Positions 1-11,020 of a stretch of DNA of 64,000 nt are shown one piece after another. Both the position numbers and the translations under genes were made by a program. Source of the DNA: Methylosinus sp. Ce-a6 (lineage in GTDB: Bacteria > Pseudomonadota > Alphaproteobacteria > Rhizobiales > Beijerinckiaceae); the NCBI RefSeq assembly GCF_009811655.1, contig NZ_BGJX01000002.1:124001-188000 (forward strand). Direction: 5' to 3'. The stretch's first letter is position 1. Each line of letters opens with the position of its first letter. The notes beneath the pieces are model-generated. The model had not been told where the DNA came from and did not search any database. It saw only the letters and a program-made list of their open reading frames with translations.

Positions 1-1
1 G

Positions 2-721
2 GGATCTCTCCTGTTCGTCCGCGCGCCGCAGCAGCAGGCGGCGGCGACCGCCACAGCCGAGCCGCCGGCCGTCGCCGCGCCCGTTCGCGCTCCCGCGCCC
101 GCCGTCGCCCCGGAACGCGCCGCCGCCTTCGCGCTCGAGGCGCCGGAGCTCGACAAGGAGCCGAAGATCACCCTCGATCCGCCGCTCCCCTCGGGCGGGC
201 GTCAGGAGACGCACGCCTTCGGCGCGATCGACAATGGCAGGCCCTATCTGCGGCTCGACATTCTGCAGCCTGCCGGCGAGAAGCTCGGCAATTCGGATTT
301 CTTCCTCGATGTGGCGCGCCACGCCGCCCAGGCCGGCCTCGCGGTTGTCCGCATCGGCCAGCCGACGCCGCTCGTGACCCGCGCCGGCGCCTTCGAGGCC
401 GCGGAGATCAAGCTGTCGCTACGCGAAGGCGGCGTCGCCGCCGCCGCCACGGGCGAGCGCTCCTGCCTCGCCGTGCGCCTCGTCAACGCCAGCCTGTCGA
501 TGGAGATGGCGGGCCTCGCCTGCGGAGCCGGAACAAAGCCCATGGACCGCCGCGCCGTCGGATGCCTGCTCGACCGCGTCTATTATCTGCCCTCCGGCGC
601 GAACAAGGCGCTTCTCCGCTCCTTCCCCAGGATCGACGGGCCGGGCTGCCTCGCCGCCGCTCCCGCGAGCGAAGCGGAGCCCGCCAAGCCGGCGCAGAAA
701 AAGCGCGCCGCGCGCCATTGA
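2..721 (+). CDS. Hypothetical protein, C-terminal part (cut by window edge)
   Basis: The frame is open from the left edge, so the start lies outside the window; 239 residues are visible. The first residues are hydrophobic and may be the end of a membrane anchor. An Ala/Pro-rich linker of about 50 residues follows, then a globular part with four cysteines (in RSCLAV, LACGAG, VGCLLD and PGCLAA) and a basic Lys/Arg tail. This layout suggests an inner-membrane-anchored periplasmic protein. I do not recognise a family. A dispersed palindromic repeat starts 12 bases after the stop. Confidence 0.6.
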   Translation, partial: GSLLFVRAPQQQAAATATAEPPAVAAPVRAPAPAVAPERAAAFALEAPELDKEPKITLDPPLPSGGRQETHAFGAIDNGRPYLRLDILQPAGEKLGNSDFFLDVARHAAQAGLAVVRIGQPTPLVTRAGAFEAAEIKLSLREGGVAAAATGERSCLAVRLVNASLSMEMAGLACGAGTKPMDRRAVGCLLDRVYYLPSGANKALLRSFPRIDGPGCLAAAPASEAEPAKPAQKKRAARH

Positions 722-733
722 GCGTGATCCCTT

Positions 734-822
734 AGAGCGTTTCCAGCCGAAGTGGACGCCGGTTCGGCGTCGGAAACGCGTTGAAACAAAAGCCTAGAGT
801 CTTTCCGTGTTGAGACTCTAGG
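734..822. repeat. Dispersed palindromic repeat, family A
   Basis: The element reads AGAGCGTTTCCAGCC, then a palindrome around GACGCCGGTTCGGCGTC, then GGAAACGCG and a CAAAAG run. It ends in a second small hairpin, CCTAGAGTCT with AGACTCTAGG. The same bipartite unit recurs near 14.9, 16.3, 35.0, 36.4, 54.7 and 61.5 kb. It is non-coding. Confidence 0.85.
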
Positions 823-937
823 GGCGGCCCGACGCATTCGCCGGATCGCCTTCAGCTTTCGTGAGGCGCGCCGAGCGAGCGCCGGTATCGCCCGGCGAGA
901 TGATTGGTTATGATCCGGTCGATATCGGAATCAGGAG

Positions 938-1315
938 ATGAGGATGCGTCATTTCGTCAGTTTGTCGGCCGGTTTCGCCTGCCTTCTCGCCCTTGCGACG
1001 GCGGGCGAGGCGCTCGCCAAGCCGCATCGCGCGGCGCATCGTCAGGGCGTCGTAGCGACGCCCATCATCGTGGCGACGGGCCCCATCCCCTATGTGCGCC
1101 AGCCGCTCGTCGTTCCGCGCCGCAGCTGGCTCGACCCCGGCCCGGTCGTGCCGGTCGGCTCCACCAATCGCTATGTGCAGGAAACGACCTATTTCGCCTA
1201 TCAGCCGGTGGAGGACAATCAGCGCAGCTGGCACATGCAGGAGACGCTGCCGAACCGCCGTCGCTTCGAAGTGCTGCCCTATCGCGACGGCATCGCGCCG
1301 ATCTGGTGGCCGTGA
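938..1315 (+). CDS. Secreted hypothetical protein
   Basis: The 125-residue protein has a clear Sec-type signal peptide: Met-Arg-rich start, hydrophobic core around residues 7-20, and a likely cut after GEALA. The mature part is rich in Pro, Arg and Tyr with no predicted membrane segment and no cysteine after the signal. AGGAG lies just upstream of the chosen ATG; a second ATG two codons later is also possible. No family is recognised. It stands alone between a repeat and a convergent NTF2-like gene. Confidence 0.7.
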   Translation: MRMRHFVSLSAGFACLLALATAGEALAKPHRAAHRQGVVATPIIVATGPIPYVRQPLVVPRRSWLDPGPVVPVGSTNRYVQETTYFAYQPVEDNQRSWHMQETLPNRRRFEVLPYRDGIAPIWWP

Positions 1316-1365
1316 TCTGAAGAATCGATACGGGACGAACGAGGCGCCCGTTCCGTCTCCTTCGC

Positions 1366-1764
1366 TCAGTGCAATGAGCGCGGCGGCGGCGGGGGCGGCT
1401 CGCTCTGGACCATCAGCGGGCTCGCCTGATGATGCACGAGCCGCCAGGCGCCGTCCACGAGCCGGAAGCCGTTGGTGGCGACGAGCGCCGACTGCCCCAC
1501 CATCTCCATGCAGACGACGCGTCCCTCGGAGCCGCAGATCAGCGCGCGCTCGCTGCGGCGAAGAACGGGCTCCTGCATAGGGTTGCGCAGAATGTCGCGA
1601 TAGGAGGCCAAGACCTGCTCACGCCCGAAGATCGGCGGCCAGCCCGGATGGATGCAGCAGACTTCGTCATCGCCCCAGATCGCCGCCATGCCATCCAGAT
1701 CAGCGGCGACGAAGGCGCGATAATAGGCGGCGTTGGCCGCGAGAAGAGACGCTTCGTCCGACAT
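1366..1764 (-). CDS. NTF2-like (SnoaL-type) protein
   Basis: About 132 residues with the SnoaL/NTF2 layout: an N-terminal helix (ANAAYYRAFVAADLDGMAAIW), the loop ICCIHPGW-like segment seen here as CCIHPGWPPIFG, then strands ending in WRLVHHQASP. Proteins of this type form a small cone-shaped pocket; some are enzymes and some only bind ligands. The start at MSDEAS is preferred because the upstream 12 codons look non-homologous; a start at 1800 is also open. The C-terminal proline run is low complexity. Substrate is unknown. Confidence 0.75.
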   Translation of the reverse strand: MSDEASLLAANAAYYRAFVAADLDGMAAIWGDDEVCCIHPGWPPIFGREQVLASYRDILRNPMQEPVLRRSERALICGSEGRVVCMEMVGQSALVATNGFRLVDGAWRLVHHQASPLMVQSEPPPPPPRSLH

Positions 1765-1851
1765 GGCGCGAAGAATGCGCCGAGCTTCGCCCGATGGCAA
1801 TAAGAGAAGTGGACCAAGGCGAATGGCCGACGCGCCCGCGCAAAGAGCCGA

Positions 1852-2421
1852 TCACAGGCGCCCGCCAGCATCCGGACGCACGATCTTTTTCAAAATATCC
1901 GGCGGAATGCGGATATCGGCGACTTTCCACGTCCAGTCCGAGAGGGCGAAGACGATGGCGACGCCGTCTTTATGGGTGATGCGGAATCGCGTCGGCGACA
2001 TGAGCTCGAAACGATCCGCGAAGCGTCTGAGATCGAGCTCCTTCCGCTCGCCGCCTTCGCCGCCGCCGCCGGCCGTCGGGGCGCGCCTCGACAGCAGGGC
2101 CCCTATGGCGGCGGGCGAGACGAAGCGGTCGACAGCCGTGTCGATCAGCGCCGGGCCGATCGCCGCCAGCAATCCGGCGCCGAGCCGCCCGCCGGGGCCG
2201 CGATTCCGGTCGGCCTCGTCGAGCGCGCGCGCCATGACGATCGTCGAGAGCTGCTCCTTGATCGACGCCCGCACGGCGGGAAAATCGACATGGCCGGATA
2301 TGGCCTCGGCGTTTCCCGCTCTCACGCCCGCCTCGAGCTCACGCAGCGAGAGGACGGCGTATCCGGCAGAGAGCGCCGCCAGAACGAGAAGCGCGAAGAC
2401 AGCGAAAATAGCGCGTCGCAT
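1852..2421 (-). CDS. DUF2939-like membrane-anchored protein
   Basis: The 189-residue protein begins with one membrane segment (residues 3-23) and continues with a helix LRELEAGVRAGNAEAISGHV and a segment VDFPAVRASIKEQL. This matches my memory of DUF2939, a family of exported or membrane-anchored alphaproteobacterial proteins with no known function. A glycine/glutamate-rich linker sits in the middle. The start is set at MRRAIF directly before the hydrophobic stretch; the longer upstream frame has no support. It is followed downstream by the NTF2-like gene. Confidence 0.7.
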   Translation of the reverse strand: MRRAIFAVFALLVLAALSAGYAVLSLRELEAGVRAGNAEAISGHVDFPAVRASIKEQLSTIVMARALDEADRNRGPGGRLGAGLLAAIGPALIDTAVDRFVSPAAIGALLSRRAPTAGGGGEGGERKELDLRRFADRFELMSPTRFRITHKDGVAIVFALSDWTWKVADIRIPPDILKKIVRPDAGGRL

Positions 2422-2548
2422 GTTCCATCCCTCGGCGGCCGCGCGTCGAAGGATCGCGCGGCGGTCCTCGCTTCTCGTCCATCTCGACGTCGCGTTGCAA
2501 GCCCCGAAAGCAGAGCCCCGCGCCGTTTCGGCTCGCCGGCGCCGATCG

Positions 2549-2968
2549 TCACACATCGACGACGCATTGCGCGCGCCAACGACCCGGCGCGTCCTCGACG
2601 ACGGCGAGCTCGGTGAAGGTCGCGCCTTTGATCTCGACGCCGGGCGCATGGCGCTCCCGCGACACGCTCTCGCCCCGCGCGGTCGCCGTCAGGCGGCCGC
2701 CGTCGATCGTCGCCGCAAAGACGGAAAACAGCATCCCGCGCTCGGCCATCTCGAACACGAGAGCGTTCAAGAAATCGACGAGCAGAATGTCGAGGGTCGG
2801 GGCCATGGCCTCGACCGTGACGCTCTCACGCGGCGCTACGAGCGCGGGGTCGGTCACGACCGCGGTCATGGCGAGCGCCGCCCGCTCGAAGGCCTTCGCC
2901 GGCGTTTCGCCGAAGCCGCGAACGCCTATGTCCGCGCCATGCGGAAAATGCTCCCAATCCGACGCCAT
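2549..2968 (-). CDS. Archease
   Basis: The 139-residue protein has the archease signature at both ends: an N-terminal EHFPHGADIGVRGFGET (the aspartate is a likely metal ligand) and a C-terminal GATFTELAVVED. The middle contains LLVDFLNALVFEMAERGM. Archease is the activator that lets RtcB RNA ligase turn over by promoting guanylylation. The length is typical. An rtcB gene lies about 55 kb away in this window, so the two are not in one operon. It is divergent from ftsH with a shared intergenic region of 156 bases. Confidence 0.93.
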   Translation of the reverse strand: MASDWEHFPHGADIGVRGFGETPAKAFERAALAMTAVVTDPALVAPRESVTVEAMAPTLDILLVDFLNALVFEMAERGMLFSVFAATIDGGRLTATARGESVSRERHAPGVEIKGATFTELAVVEDAPGRWRAQCVVDV

Positions 2969-3124
2969 GGGTCCGTTCCGAGTGGATAAGCTCGCGGCGG
3001 CTCCTATATGAGTAGCGCTTTTCGCGCGAGCCGCCTGTCCTGGGCTCGCTGTCTTCGTGGTCGAAGCCGCCGAGGACGCGAAGGACGGCTCGCTACGCGA
3101 CATATAGAGAGGACGAGGCCGATC

Positions 3125-5023
3125 ATGGAAAAACCCACGAAAGACAAGGCCTGGTCTTTCCACATCGCCTATTTCCTTCTCGCCCTCATCGGCGTTCTCA
3201 TCCTGCAGCAGATGTGGACGGTCTATCGCCAGACCGAGGTCGTTCCCTACAGCGAGTTCGAGTCTCTCCTGCGCGAGAGCAAGATCGCATCCGTCGAGGT
3301 CGGCAGCGACATCGTGCGCGCGACGCTCGAGGAGCCGATGAAAGACGGGCGCAAGCAGATCGTCGCCGTGCGCGTGCCGACCGACATCGCCGCCGAGCTC
3401 GAGGCGGCGAAGGTCAAATATTCGGGCGTCGTCGAAAACACCTGGATCTCGACGCTGCTGTCCTGGGTCGTGCCGATCGCTCTGTTCTTCATCGTCTGGA
3501 GCTTCTTGTCGCGCCGCATGACGCAAGGCCTCGGCTCCGTCATGCAGATCGGCCAGAGCCGCGCCAAAGTGTTCGTCGAGACGGATGTGAAGGTCGGCTT
3601 CGCCGATGTCGCCGGCGTCGACGAGGCGAAGGAGGAGCTGCAGGAGATCGTCGCCTTTCTGAAGGACCCGACGACCTATGGACGTCTCGGCGCGCGCATA
3701 CCCAAAGGCATTCTTCTCGTCGGACCGCCCGGCACGGGCAAGACTCTGCTCGCGCGCGCCGTGGCGGGAGAAGCAGGCGTTCCCTTCTTCTCCATCACCG
3801 GCTCGGAATTCGTCGAGATGTTCGTCGGCGTCGGCGCCGCGCGCGTGCGCGATCTCTTCGCGCAGGCGCGGGCGTCCGCGCCCTGCATCATCTTCATCGA
3901 CGAATTGGACGCGCTCGGCCGCGCGCGCGGAATATCGGGGCTATCCGGCGGACATGACGAGAAGGAGCAGACGCTCAATCAATTGCTCGCCGAGCTCGAC
4001 GGCTTCGATCCCTCCTCGGGCGTCGTGCTGCTCGCCGCCACCAACAGGCCCGAGGTGCTCGATCCGGCGCTGCTGCGCGCGGGCCGTTTCGATCGGCAGA
4101 TTTCCGTCGATCGGCCGGACAAGATCGGCCGCGTCGCGATACTGAAAGTGCATTTGAAGAAGATCAAGCTCGGCGCCGATGTCGATCCGAGCGAGATCGC
4201 CGCGATGACGCCGGGCTTCACCGGCGCCGATCTCGCCAATCTCGTCAATGAGGCGGCGACATTAGCGACGCGGCGGCGCGCGGCCTCGGTGACGCTCGAC
4301 GATTTCACCTCGGCGATCGAACGTGTGATCGCCGGACCCGAGAAGCGCAATCGGCTGCTGCATCCGCGCGAGCGGCGCATCGTCGCCTTTCACGAGATGG
4401 GCCATGCGATCGTCGCCATGGCGCTGCCCGACATGGACCCGATCAAGAAAGTGTCGATCATTCCGCGCGGCATGGGCGCGCTCGGCTATACGATGCAGAT
4501 GCCGACCGAGGACCGCTACCTCATGACGCGCACGGAGCTCATGAACCGCATGACGGTTCTGCTCGGCGGGCGCGCGGCGGAGATGAATGTGTTCCACGAG
4601 GCGACGACCGGCGCCGCCGACGATCTCCAGCGCGCGACCGAAATGGCCCGCGCCATGGCGACGCGCTACGGCATGGAGCCTTCCGTCGGACAGGCCTCCT
4701 ATATCGCCGAGCGGCCGCGCTATCTCGATATCGCCGATCTCGGTCAGCGCCGCTCCGAGGCGAGCGAGGAGACGAGCGCGCGCATCGACCGCGCCGTGCG
4801 GGAGCTGGTGGACGAGGCCTTTGCGGGGGCGACACGGATCTTGAAGGAGTGCGCGAGCATTCACGAAGAAGCGGCGAAGCGGCTGCTCGAGGAGGAGACG
4901 TTCACGGAGGAGGAGCTGGAGCCGATCCACGCGCAGGTGGAGGCGAGACTGAAGGCTCGCGGTCCAGGGAGCGCGTCGAACGCCGAGCCTTCAGGCTCGC
5001 ATTTCGCGGCGAGCGGCGGCTGA
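3125..5023 (+). CDS. ftsH: ATP-dependent zinc metalloprotease FtsH
   Basis: The 632-residue membrane protease degrades misfolded or regulatory membrane and cytosolic proteins. It has membrane segments at about 14-29 and 110-128 enclosing a small periplasmic domain. The AAA module carries Walker A GPPGTGKT (200-207), Walker B IIFIDE (255-260) and an arginine-finger segment RAGRFDR (318-324, where many FtsH have RPGRFDR). The zinc site is HEMGH at 423-427. The ATG at 3125 is chosen because it starts directly before the first membrane segment. It is not in the usual tilS-ftsH setting, so it may be a second, paralogous FtsH. Confidence 0.95.
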   Translation: MEKPTKDKAWSFHIAYFLLALIGVLILQQMWTVYRQTEVVPYSEFESLLRESKIASVEVGSDIVRATLEEPMKDGRKQIVAVRVPTDIAAELEAAKVKYSGVVENTWISTLLSWVVPIALFFIVWSFLSRRMTQGLGSVMQIGQSRAKVFVETDVKVGFADVAGVDEAKEELQEIVAFLKDPTTYGRLGARIPKGILLVGPPGTGKTLLARAVAGEAGVPFFSITGSEFVEMFVGVGAARVRDLFAQARASAPCIIFIDELDALGRARGISGLSGGHDEKEQTLNQLLAELDGFDPSSGVVLLAATNRPEVLDPALLRAGRFDRQISVDRPDKIGRVAILKVHLKKIKLGADVDPSEIAAMTPGFTGADLANLVNEAATLATRRRAASVTLDDFTSAIERVIAGPEKRNRLLHPRERRIVAFHEMGHAIVAMALPDMDPIKKVSIIPRGMGALGYTMQMPTEDRYLMTRTELMNRMTVLLGGRAAEMNVFHEATTGAADDLQRATEMARAMATRYGMEPSVGQASYIAERPRYLDIADLGQRRSEASEETSARIDRAVRELVDEAFAGATRILKECASIHEEAAKRLLEEETFTEEELEPIHAQVEARLKARGPGSASNAEPSGSHFAASGG

Positions 5024-5325
5024 GAGATTAAGTTCCTGCGTGATGCGCGCCAAACGCGGCTCCTTAACTCCCGCGCTGCGGAGAACGCAGCCTCTCGAAG
5101 CACGGTCGGACGAGGTTTCCCACAAGTCGGAGAAGGATCCGCACGGTCGCCGTCGCGGACTTTTCCACACGTTCGCGAGCGATCGACGCCCGCTGTCGAG
5201 AGCGGTCAGGAGTGGTTTCGCGTCGTCACGCGTTGTGGGCGCTGATCCGCTCCCTTCGCGACTGTTATTGCATATAACGTGAACTGCGCGTTTCTAGATA
5301 GCGATCAAAATCGCGAGATCGAGAA
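5024..5325. other. Intergenic gap, no gene seen
   Basis: This 302-base stretch between ftsH and hicA has no convincing reading frame. Its last 60 bases are more AT-rich than the surroundings (around TTATTGCATATAACGTG) and probably hold the hicA promoter. I see no clear operator. Confidence 0.4.
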
Positions 5326-5520
5326 ATGCTCACCAACAGCCGCGACATCATCCGCCGCCTGGAGCGCGAATGCTGGCGGCTCGTCCGCGTCGACGGATCG
5401 CATCATCACTTTGCGAAGGACGGGTGTCGCAATCTCGTGACTGTGCCGCATCCGAGGAAAGACATCTCGATCGGCACGGCGCGGAACATTTATAGGCAGG
5501 CTGGCTGGGCCAAGGACTGA
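5326..5520 (+). CDS. hicA: HicA-type toxin (type II TA, mRNA interferase)
   Basis: The 64-residue protein has the HicA double-stranded-RNA-binding-like fold. It starts MLTNSRDIIRRLE, has the catalytic-histidine region GSHHHF, then VPHPRKDISIGTARNIYRQAG. HicA cleaves mRNA and is held inactive by HicB. Unusually, its presumed partner is not co-directional: the hicB-like gene lies on the opposite strand, with stop codons directly abutting. A second HicA in this window (31341-31535) is similar across its length, so the two loci may share ancestry. Confidence 0.9.
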   Translation: MLTNSRDIIRRLERECWRLVRVDGSHHHFAKDGCRNLVTVPHPRKDISIGTARNIYRQAGWAKD

Positions 5521-5817
5521 TCATGCCGCTCGCTGTGTCGATTGGGCGTTCGGCGGCGGGAGAGCGATGATGAGAACGGCGTTGGCGAAACTCTCCGCCC
5601 ATTCCGGATCGACCTTGATCTCGGACAAATCGCGGGTCGGCGGAATCGAAAGGCCTTCGTCGATCATCCCCTCGGTCCAGCCTTCCAGCGCCTCCGTCGC
5701 CATGGCGAACAGATCGTCGAGCTCGTCGGCGGCCGAAAAGCAGCCGGGCGCGTCGGGAAAGCTCACACCATAGGCGCTGTCGCCTTCCTGGTGGACGATG
5801 GCGATATAGGGTTTCAT
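5521..5817 (-). CDS. hicB: HicB-type antitoxin, convergent with hicA
   Basis: The 98-residue protein is a HicB partial RNase H-like domain: MKPYIAIVHQEGDSAYGVSFPDAPGCFSAAD and a helix ELDDLFAMATEALEGW. It neutralises HicA. No C-terminal helix-turn-helix or ribbon-helix-helix is visible, so autoregulation is doubtful. The stop codon abuts that of hicA (palindromic TGATCA junction), a tail-to-tail layout that differs from the usual hicA-hicB operon and would need separate promoters. Confidence 0.9.
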   Translation of the reverse strand: MKPYIAIVHQEGDSAYGVSFPDAPGCFSAADELDDLFAMATEALEGWTEGMIDEGLSIPPTRDLSEIKVDPEWAESFANAVLIIALPPPNAQSTQRAA

Positions 5818-5874
5818 GCGACACCCCGTGTCATAGCCGAGGAATAATAGCGCATTCCACTCTTTTTGCTATGA

Positions 5875-5925
5875 GCCTGACAGCCCCGAAAGCGAGGCCG
5901 TCAGGCGCCGGCGCTTGGTTTTTTT
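5875..5925 (+). terminator. Hairpin with T-run between hicB and leuB
   Basis: An 11-base stem (GCCTGACAGCC with GGCCGTCAGGC, one mismatch) is followed by a GC palindrome and seven T residues on the + strand. It sits directly at the leuB stop. As a rho-independent terminator it would stop + strand transcription coming from hicA before it runs antisense into leuB. Confidence 0.55.
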
Positions 5926-7037
5926 CACCCAAACGTCTTCTTCAGCTCCGCCAGGATCGCGTCGCCCATCTCACTCGTCGAAACCGGCGCGACGCCCGGC
6001 CCGGCGATATCGGCCGTGCGCAGGCCGGCGGCGAGAACGTCGGAAATCGCCTTGTCCACGGCGTCGGCGACCGAGCCGAGGCCGAAGGAATAGCGCAGCG
6101 CCATCACCAAGGAGCCGATCATGGCGATCGGATTGGCGAGGCTCTTGCCGGCGATGTCGGGCGCGGAGCCGTGGCACGGCTCATAGAGCGCCTTGCGTTT
6201 GCCGGTCGTCGCGTCCTCCGCGCCGAGAGACGCCGAGGGCAGCATGCCGAGCGAGCCGGTCAGCATGGAGGCGACGTCCGACAGCAGGTCGCCGAAGAGA
6301 TTGTCGGTGACGATCACGTCGAACTGCTTGGGCCGGCGCACGAGCTGCATCCCGAGCGCGTCGGCGAGCATATGCTCGAGCTTCACATCGGAATATTCGC
6401 GCGCGTGCAGCGCCGTCACCACCTCGCGCCACAGAAGGCCGGATTTCATCACATTGGCCTTTTCCGACGAGGTCACCTTGTTGGAGCGCTTGCGGGCGAG
6501 CTCGAAGGCGATGCGGGCGATGCGCTCGATCTCATAGGTCTCGTAGACCTGCGTGTCGACGCCGCGCTTCTGGCCATTGCCGAGATCGATGATCTCCTTG
6601 GGCTCGCCGAAATAGACGCCGCCGGTCAATTCGCGCACGATCATGATGTCGAGCCCGTCGACGAGATCGGGCTTCAGCGACGACGCCTCGACCAGCGCCG
6701 GATAGCAGATCGCCGGACGCAGATTGGCGAAGAGTCCGAGATCCTTGCGCAGGCGAAGGAGGCCGGCCTCCGGGCGCACGTCATAGGGCACGCCGTCCCA
6801 TTTGGGCCCGCCGACGGCGGCGAGCAGCACGGCGTCGGCGCTTTTTGCGAGACCCATGTCGGCTTCGCTGATCGCCTGGCCATGGGCGTCATAGGCGGCG
6901 CCGCCGACGAGGCCCTTCTCCGTCTCGAAAGAGGCGACGCCGGCCTTGCTCAAATAGGCGACGAGCTTCTCGGCTTCGGCCATGATTTCCGGGCCGATGC
7001 CGTCGCCGGGCAGCAGAAGGAGCTTGTAGGCGGGCAT
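5925..7037 (-). CDS. leuB: 3-isopropylmalate dehydrogenase
   Basis: This cytosolic NAD-dependent enzyme oxidatively decarboxylates 3-isopropylmalate in leucine synthesis. The 370-residue length is normal. The N-terminus [14 protein letters not shown] and the [28 protein letters not shown] segment are family hallmarks, as are [13 protein letters not shown] and [14 protein letters not shown]. The arginine cluster [15 protein letters not shown] forms the substrate site. A purine-rich GAGAGGAT precedes the ATG. It is transcribed alone here; the other leu genes are not in the window. Confidence 0.97.
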   Translation of the reverse strand: MPAYKLLLLPGDGIGPEIMAEAEKLVAYLSKAGVASFETEKGLVGGAAYDAHGQAISEADMGLAKSADAVLLAAVGGPKWDGVPYDVRPEAGLLRLRKDLGLFANLRPAICYPALVEASSLKPDLVDGLDIMIVRELTGGVYFGEPKEIIDLGNGQKRGVDTQVYETYEIERIARIAFELARKRSNKVTSSEKANVMKSGLLWREVVTALHAREYSDVKLEHMLADALGMQLVRRPKQFDVIVTDNLFGDLLSDVASMLTGSLGMLPSASLGAEDATTGKRKALYEPCHGSAPDIAGKSLANPIAMIGSLVMALRYSFGLGSVADAVDKAISDVLAAGLRTADIAGPGVAPVSTSEMGDAILAELKKTFG

Positions 7038-7327
7038 GAAATCCTCTCTATGACTGGTTCCCTGGGGGTCGCGCCGTCAATAAGGCGCTCGCCGCCGCAA
7101 GGCAACAAGGCGGAGAAATGCGTCGTGATGCGACAATCTGTCCGAGAAGGCGCGCTTGCCGGGATCGCGACGGCCGTGCAGCCTGCGTTCCGAGCCCCAT
7201 GAGGAGCGAGCTTCGCGCCCGTCCCGCCTCGCGGCGCCGAACCACGCGGCAGGACGAGCGCGGAAGACAAGACGAGCCCGGAAGATAAGAACGGCAAATA
7301 AGAACGACAAAAGAGGAGACGCGTTTC

Positions 7328-7795
7328 ATGTCGAAATCGAAGATCGTCGCGGCCGCGCTGCTCGCGGCTTCGCTCACCGCCGGCCGCGCCGAGGCCTTCT
7401 GTCTGTTCTCCTGCGAGCCGACCGCCGACAATGCGCGCTCGGTGTTCGAGAACCGCCTGAAAAAGAAGTTCGATCCGGACGCCAAGGTCACCAGTTTCGA
7501 AGTGTCGCGCTTCTGGCGGCTGGACGTCGAGGGCGCCGGCCATGCGGGCGTCGAATTCTACTTCACCGGGACGGCGGAGTTTCCCAAGGGCGCCAATCTC
7601 GATTGCAAGCCCGACGCGACCGGCGCCGTGAAGGCCGGCTGCTCCACGAGCCAATATTTCTCGACGACCGTCTCCAATCAGGAGATCAGGGACCGTCAAT
7701 ATATCGAGCCCGGCGCGAAGATCGAGTTCAAGGACGAGACGCGCTTCGACCAGGACCCCAAGGGCTGGAAGGGCCAGGACGGCAACATCTACTGA
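7328..7795 (+). CDS. Secreted hypothetical protein
   Basis: The 155-residue protein has a signal peptide (core AAALLAASLTAG, probable cut after GRAEA) and a mature part beginning FCLFSCEP, so two cysteines sit at the very N-terminus. Two more cysteines follow in LDCKPD and AGCSTS. The mature domain is a single mixed alpha/beta stretch with many charged residues and no membrane segment. It is likely periplasmic with disulfides. No family is recognised. GAGGAG lies 8 bases before the ATG. It precedes secG by 117 bases. Confidence 0.7.
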   Translation: MSKSKIVAAALLAASLTAGRAEAFCLFSCEPTADNARSVFENRLKKKFDPDAKVTSFEVSRFWRLDVEGAGHAGVEFYFTGTAEFPKGANLDCKPDATGAVKAGCSTSQYFSTTVSNQEIRDRQYIEPGAKIEFKDETRFDQDPKGWKGQDGNIY

Positions 7796-7912
7796 TCGGC
7801 GGCTAGCGCGCCCCTTCCCTAGGCCCGCGCAATTGGTGTAGAAGGCCCGCGACAAGAAGATGCGCGGGCCGCCCTCGTCGGGCGGAGCCGAAGCGCCGGG
7901 AGAAAGCCGTTC

Positions 7913-8437
7913 ATGCAGCAGGTTATCATCGTCATCCACCTGATGGTGGTGGTGGCTCTCGTCGTGCTGATCCTCTACCAGAAGTCGGAGGGCGGGGCGC
8001 TCGGCATCGGCGGCGGCGGCCTGTTCACGGGCCGCGGCCAGGCCAATGCGCTGACCCGCGCCACCGGCATTCTCGGCGCCATATTCTTCCTGACGAGCAT
8101 CGCTCTCACCGTGCTCCCGGCCTGGGAACGCGGCGGCGACGGATTGGACCCCGCCAAGCTGGAGCTGAAGGAGGTTCCGGCGACCGGCGCGCCCGCGACG
8201 GCGCCGAACGCCGCCGCCCCGGCCGACAAGAAAGAGAGCATCTTCGAGCAGCTGCAGCGGGCCCAGCAGCAGCGCCAGGGCGCGACATCGGGCGCGACGC
8301 CCCCGGCCGCCGAGCAGCCTGCCGCTCCGGCCCCGGAGGCCGCTCCGGCGACCCCGCCGGCTCCGGAAGGCGCGAAAGCGCCCGAAGCCAAGGCGCCCGC
8401 CGAGGGCGCCGACAAGGCTCCGGCCGAGCAGAGATAG
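7913..8437 (+). CDS. secG: Protein translocase subunit SecG
   Basis: SecG is the accessory membrane subunit of the SecYEG channel. Two hydrophobic segments (about 3-22 and 48-68) flank the conserved cytosolic loop EGGALGIGGGGLFTGRG. At 174 residues it is longer than E. coli SecG because of a Pro/Ala/Glu-rich tail after residue 90, common in alphaproteobacteria. The gene directly precedes pyrG on the same strand, a frequent alphaproteobacterial pairing. Confidence 0.93.
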   Translation: MQQVIIVIHLMVVVALVVLILYQKSEGGALGIGGGGLFTGRGQANALTRATGILGAIFFLTSIALTVLPAWERGGDGLDPAKLELKEVPATGAPATAPNAAAPADKKESIFEQLQRAQQQRQGATSGATPPAAEQPAAPAPEAAPATPPAPEGAKAPEAKAPAEGADKAPAEQR

Positions 8438-8556
8438 GCGTCTCGGCGGTCGCGGCGGCCGCCGCTTCGCAGCTTCGGCGCGAGAACGCGCCGGTGGAAT
8501 TCCGCCGGCCGACGAAAAAAGTCTTTTCCGAATCGACCCAGAGGCGATAAGCGTAA

Positions 8557-10191
<1,635 letters not shown>

Positions 10192-10205
10192 GGCGCGCCT
10201 TCCGC

Positions 10206-10291
10206 CCGTCATTGCAAGGAGCGTAGCGACAAAGCAATCCAGGGGCCCGCCCTGCGACTCTGAATCACCTTCGCTTCGCTCGCGATGACGG
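10206..10291. repeat. REP-like intergenic repeat, family C
   Basis: The unit begins CCGTCATTGCAAGGAGCG, has GCAATCCAG inside, and closes with the inverted CGCTTCGCTCGCGATGACGG. Related copies lie at 13098, 45860 and 56212. It forms a long imperfect hairpin between convergent genes (pyrG and the next membrane protein). It is non-coding. Confidence 0.85.
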
Positions 10292-10316
10292 CCGAAAGGC
10301 CGGTCCTGCGAAGCGA

Positions 10317-10814
10317 TCACTCAGTTTCGGTGACGGGAGCCGCCGCCGCATTCCCCGCGCGCCACGCCGCGCGGGCGGCGAGGACGCCCGCCGCGAGAAA
10401 TCCCACCGTCGTCAGAGAAAAGCTCACGCCGGCGATCAGCGGGAAATGCGGCTCGACCGGAGGCAGAGTCGCCGGATCGAGCTTCGGCTTCAGAGCGCGC
10501 AGCGCGAAGGCGAGCGGGTTGTTGAAGGCGCCGAATGAGATCGCCACGAGCACCCAAATCGGCGGCCTTATCGCATATTGGCGGAACAGCAGCGCGAACA
10601 GAAACACGAACTGCGCCATCATCAGATAATCGACATGGGCGCGGATGAGATCGTCGCGCCGGGGAATGGCGTGGGCGAGCTCTCCGTCCGGATAGAACAA
10701 GGTCACGCCCAGGACCCAGGCGATGGCGAGCGCCAGTCCCAGCAGCAGCGTCGCGAAGCCGAGCAGAAAAGCGTTGCGCGACGGCAGGCGCGCCTCGATC
10801 GAATGCTGATTCAT
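10317..10814 (-). CDS. Four-helix integral membrane protein, unknown function
   Basis: The 165-residue protein has about four hydrophobic segments (around 14-36, 58-76, 83-100 and 123-146). A polar periplasmic loop with PDGELAHAIPRRDD follows the first, and helix two contains HVDYLMMAQFVFLFALLF. A histidine followed by acidic and tyrosine residues next to the membrane is reminiscent of small haem- or quinone-associated membrane proteins, but I do not recognise the family. The ATG at 10814 is preferred over an in-frame TTG two codons upstream. Confidence 0.65.
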   Translation of the reverse strand: MNQHSIEARLPSRNAFLLGFATLLLGLALAIAWVLGVTLFYPDGELAHAIPRRDDLIRAHVDYLMMAQFVFLFALLFRQYAIRPPIWVLVAISFGAFNNPLAFALRALKPKLDPATLPPVEPHFPLIAGVSFSLTTVGFLAAGVLAARAAWRAGNAAAAPVTETE

Positions 10815-11020
10815 CGTCAAATCTCCGAAGCCCCGTTCGGGGAGTGGCGCGATACTCGCGCGCGGCGCTCGTCACGCCGAAGAGCGCGCGGACCGCCGCG
10901 CGCCGGGCATTTTGCCCGATCTTCCGGGGCGGGCCCGGCAGCGCCGCTGGATCGCATTGGCGGTGAAGGCAAATCCTGCTTTACTCGGCGACGCTGGGAA
11001 GGAGCCGGGAGCCGAGCTCG

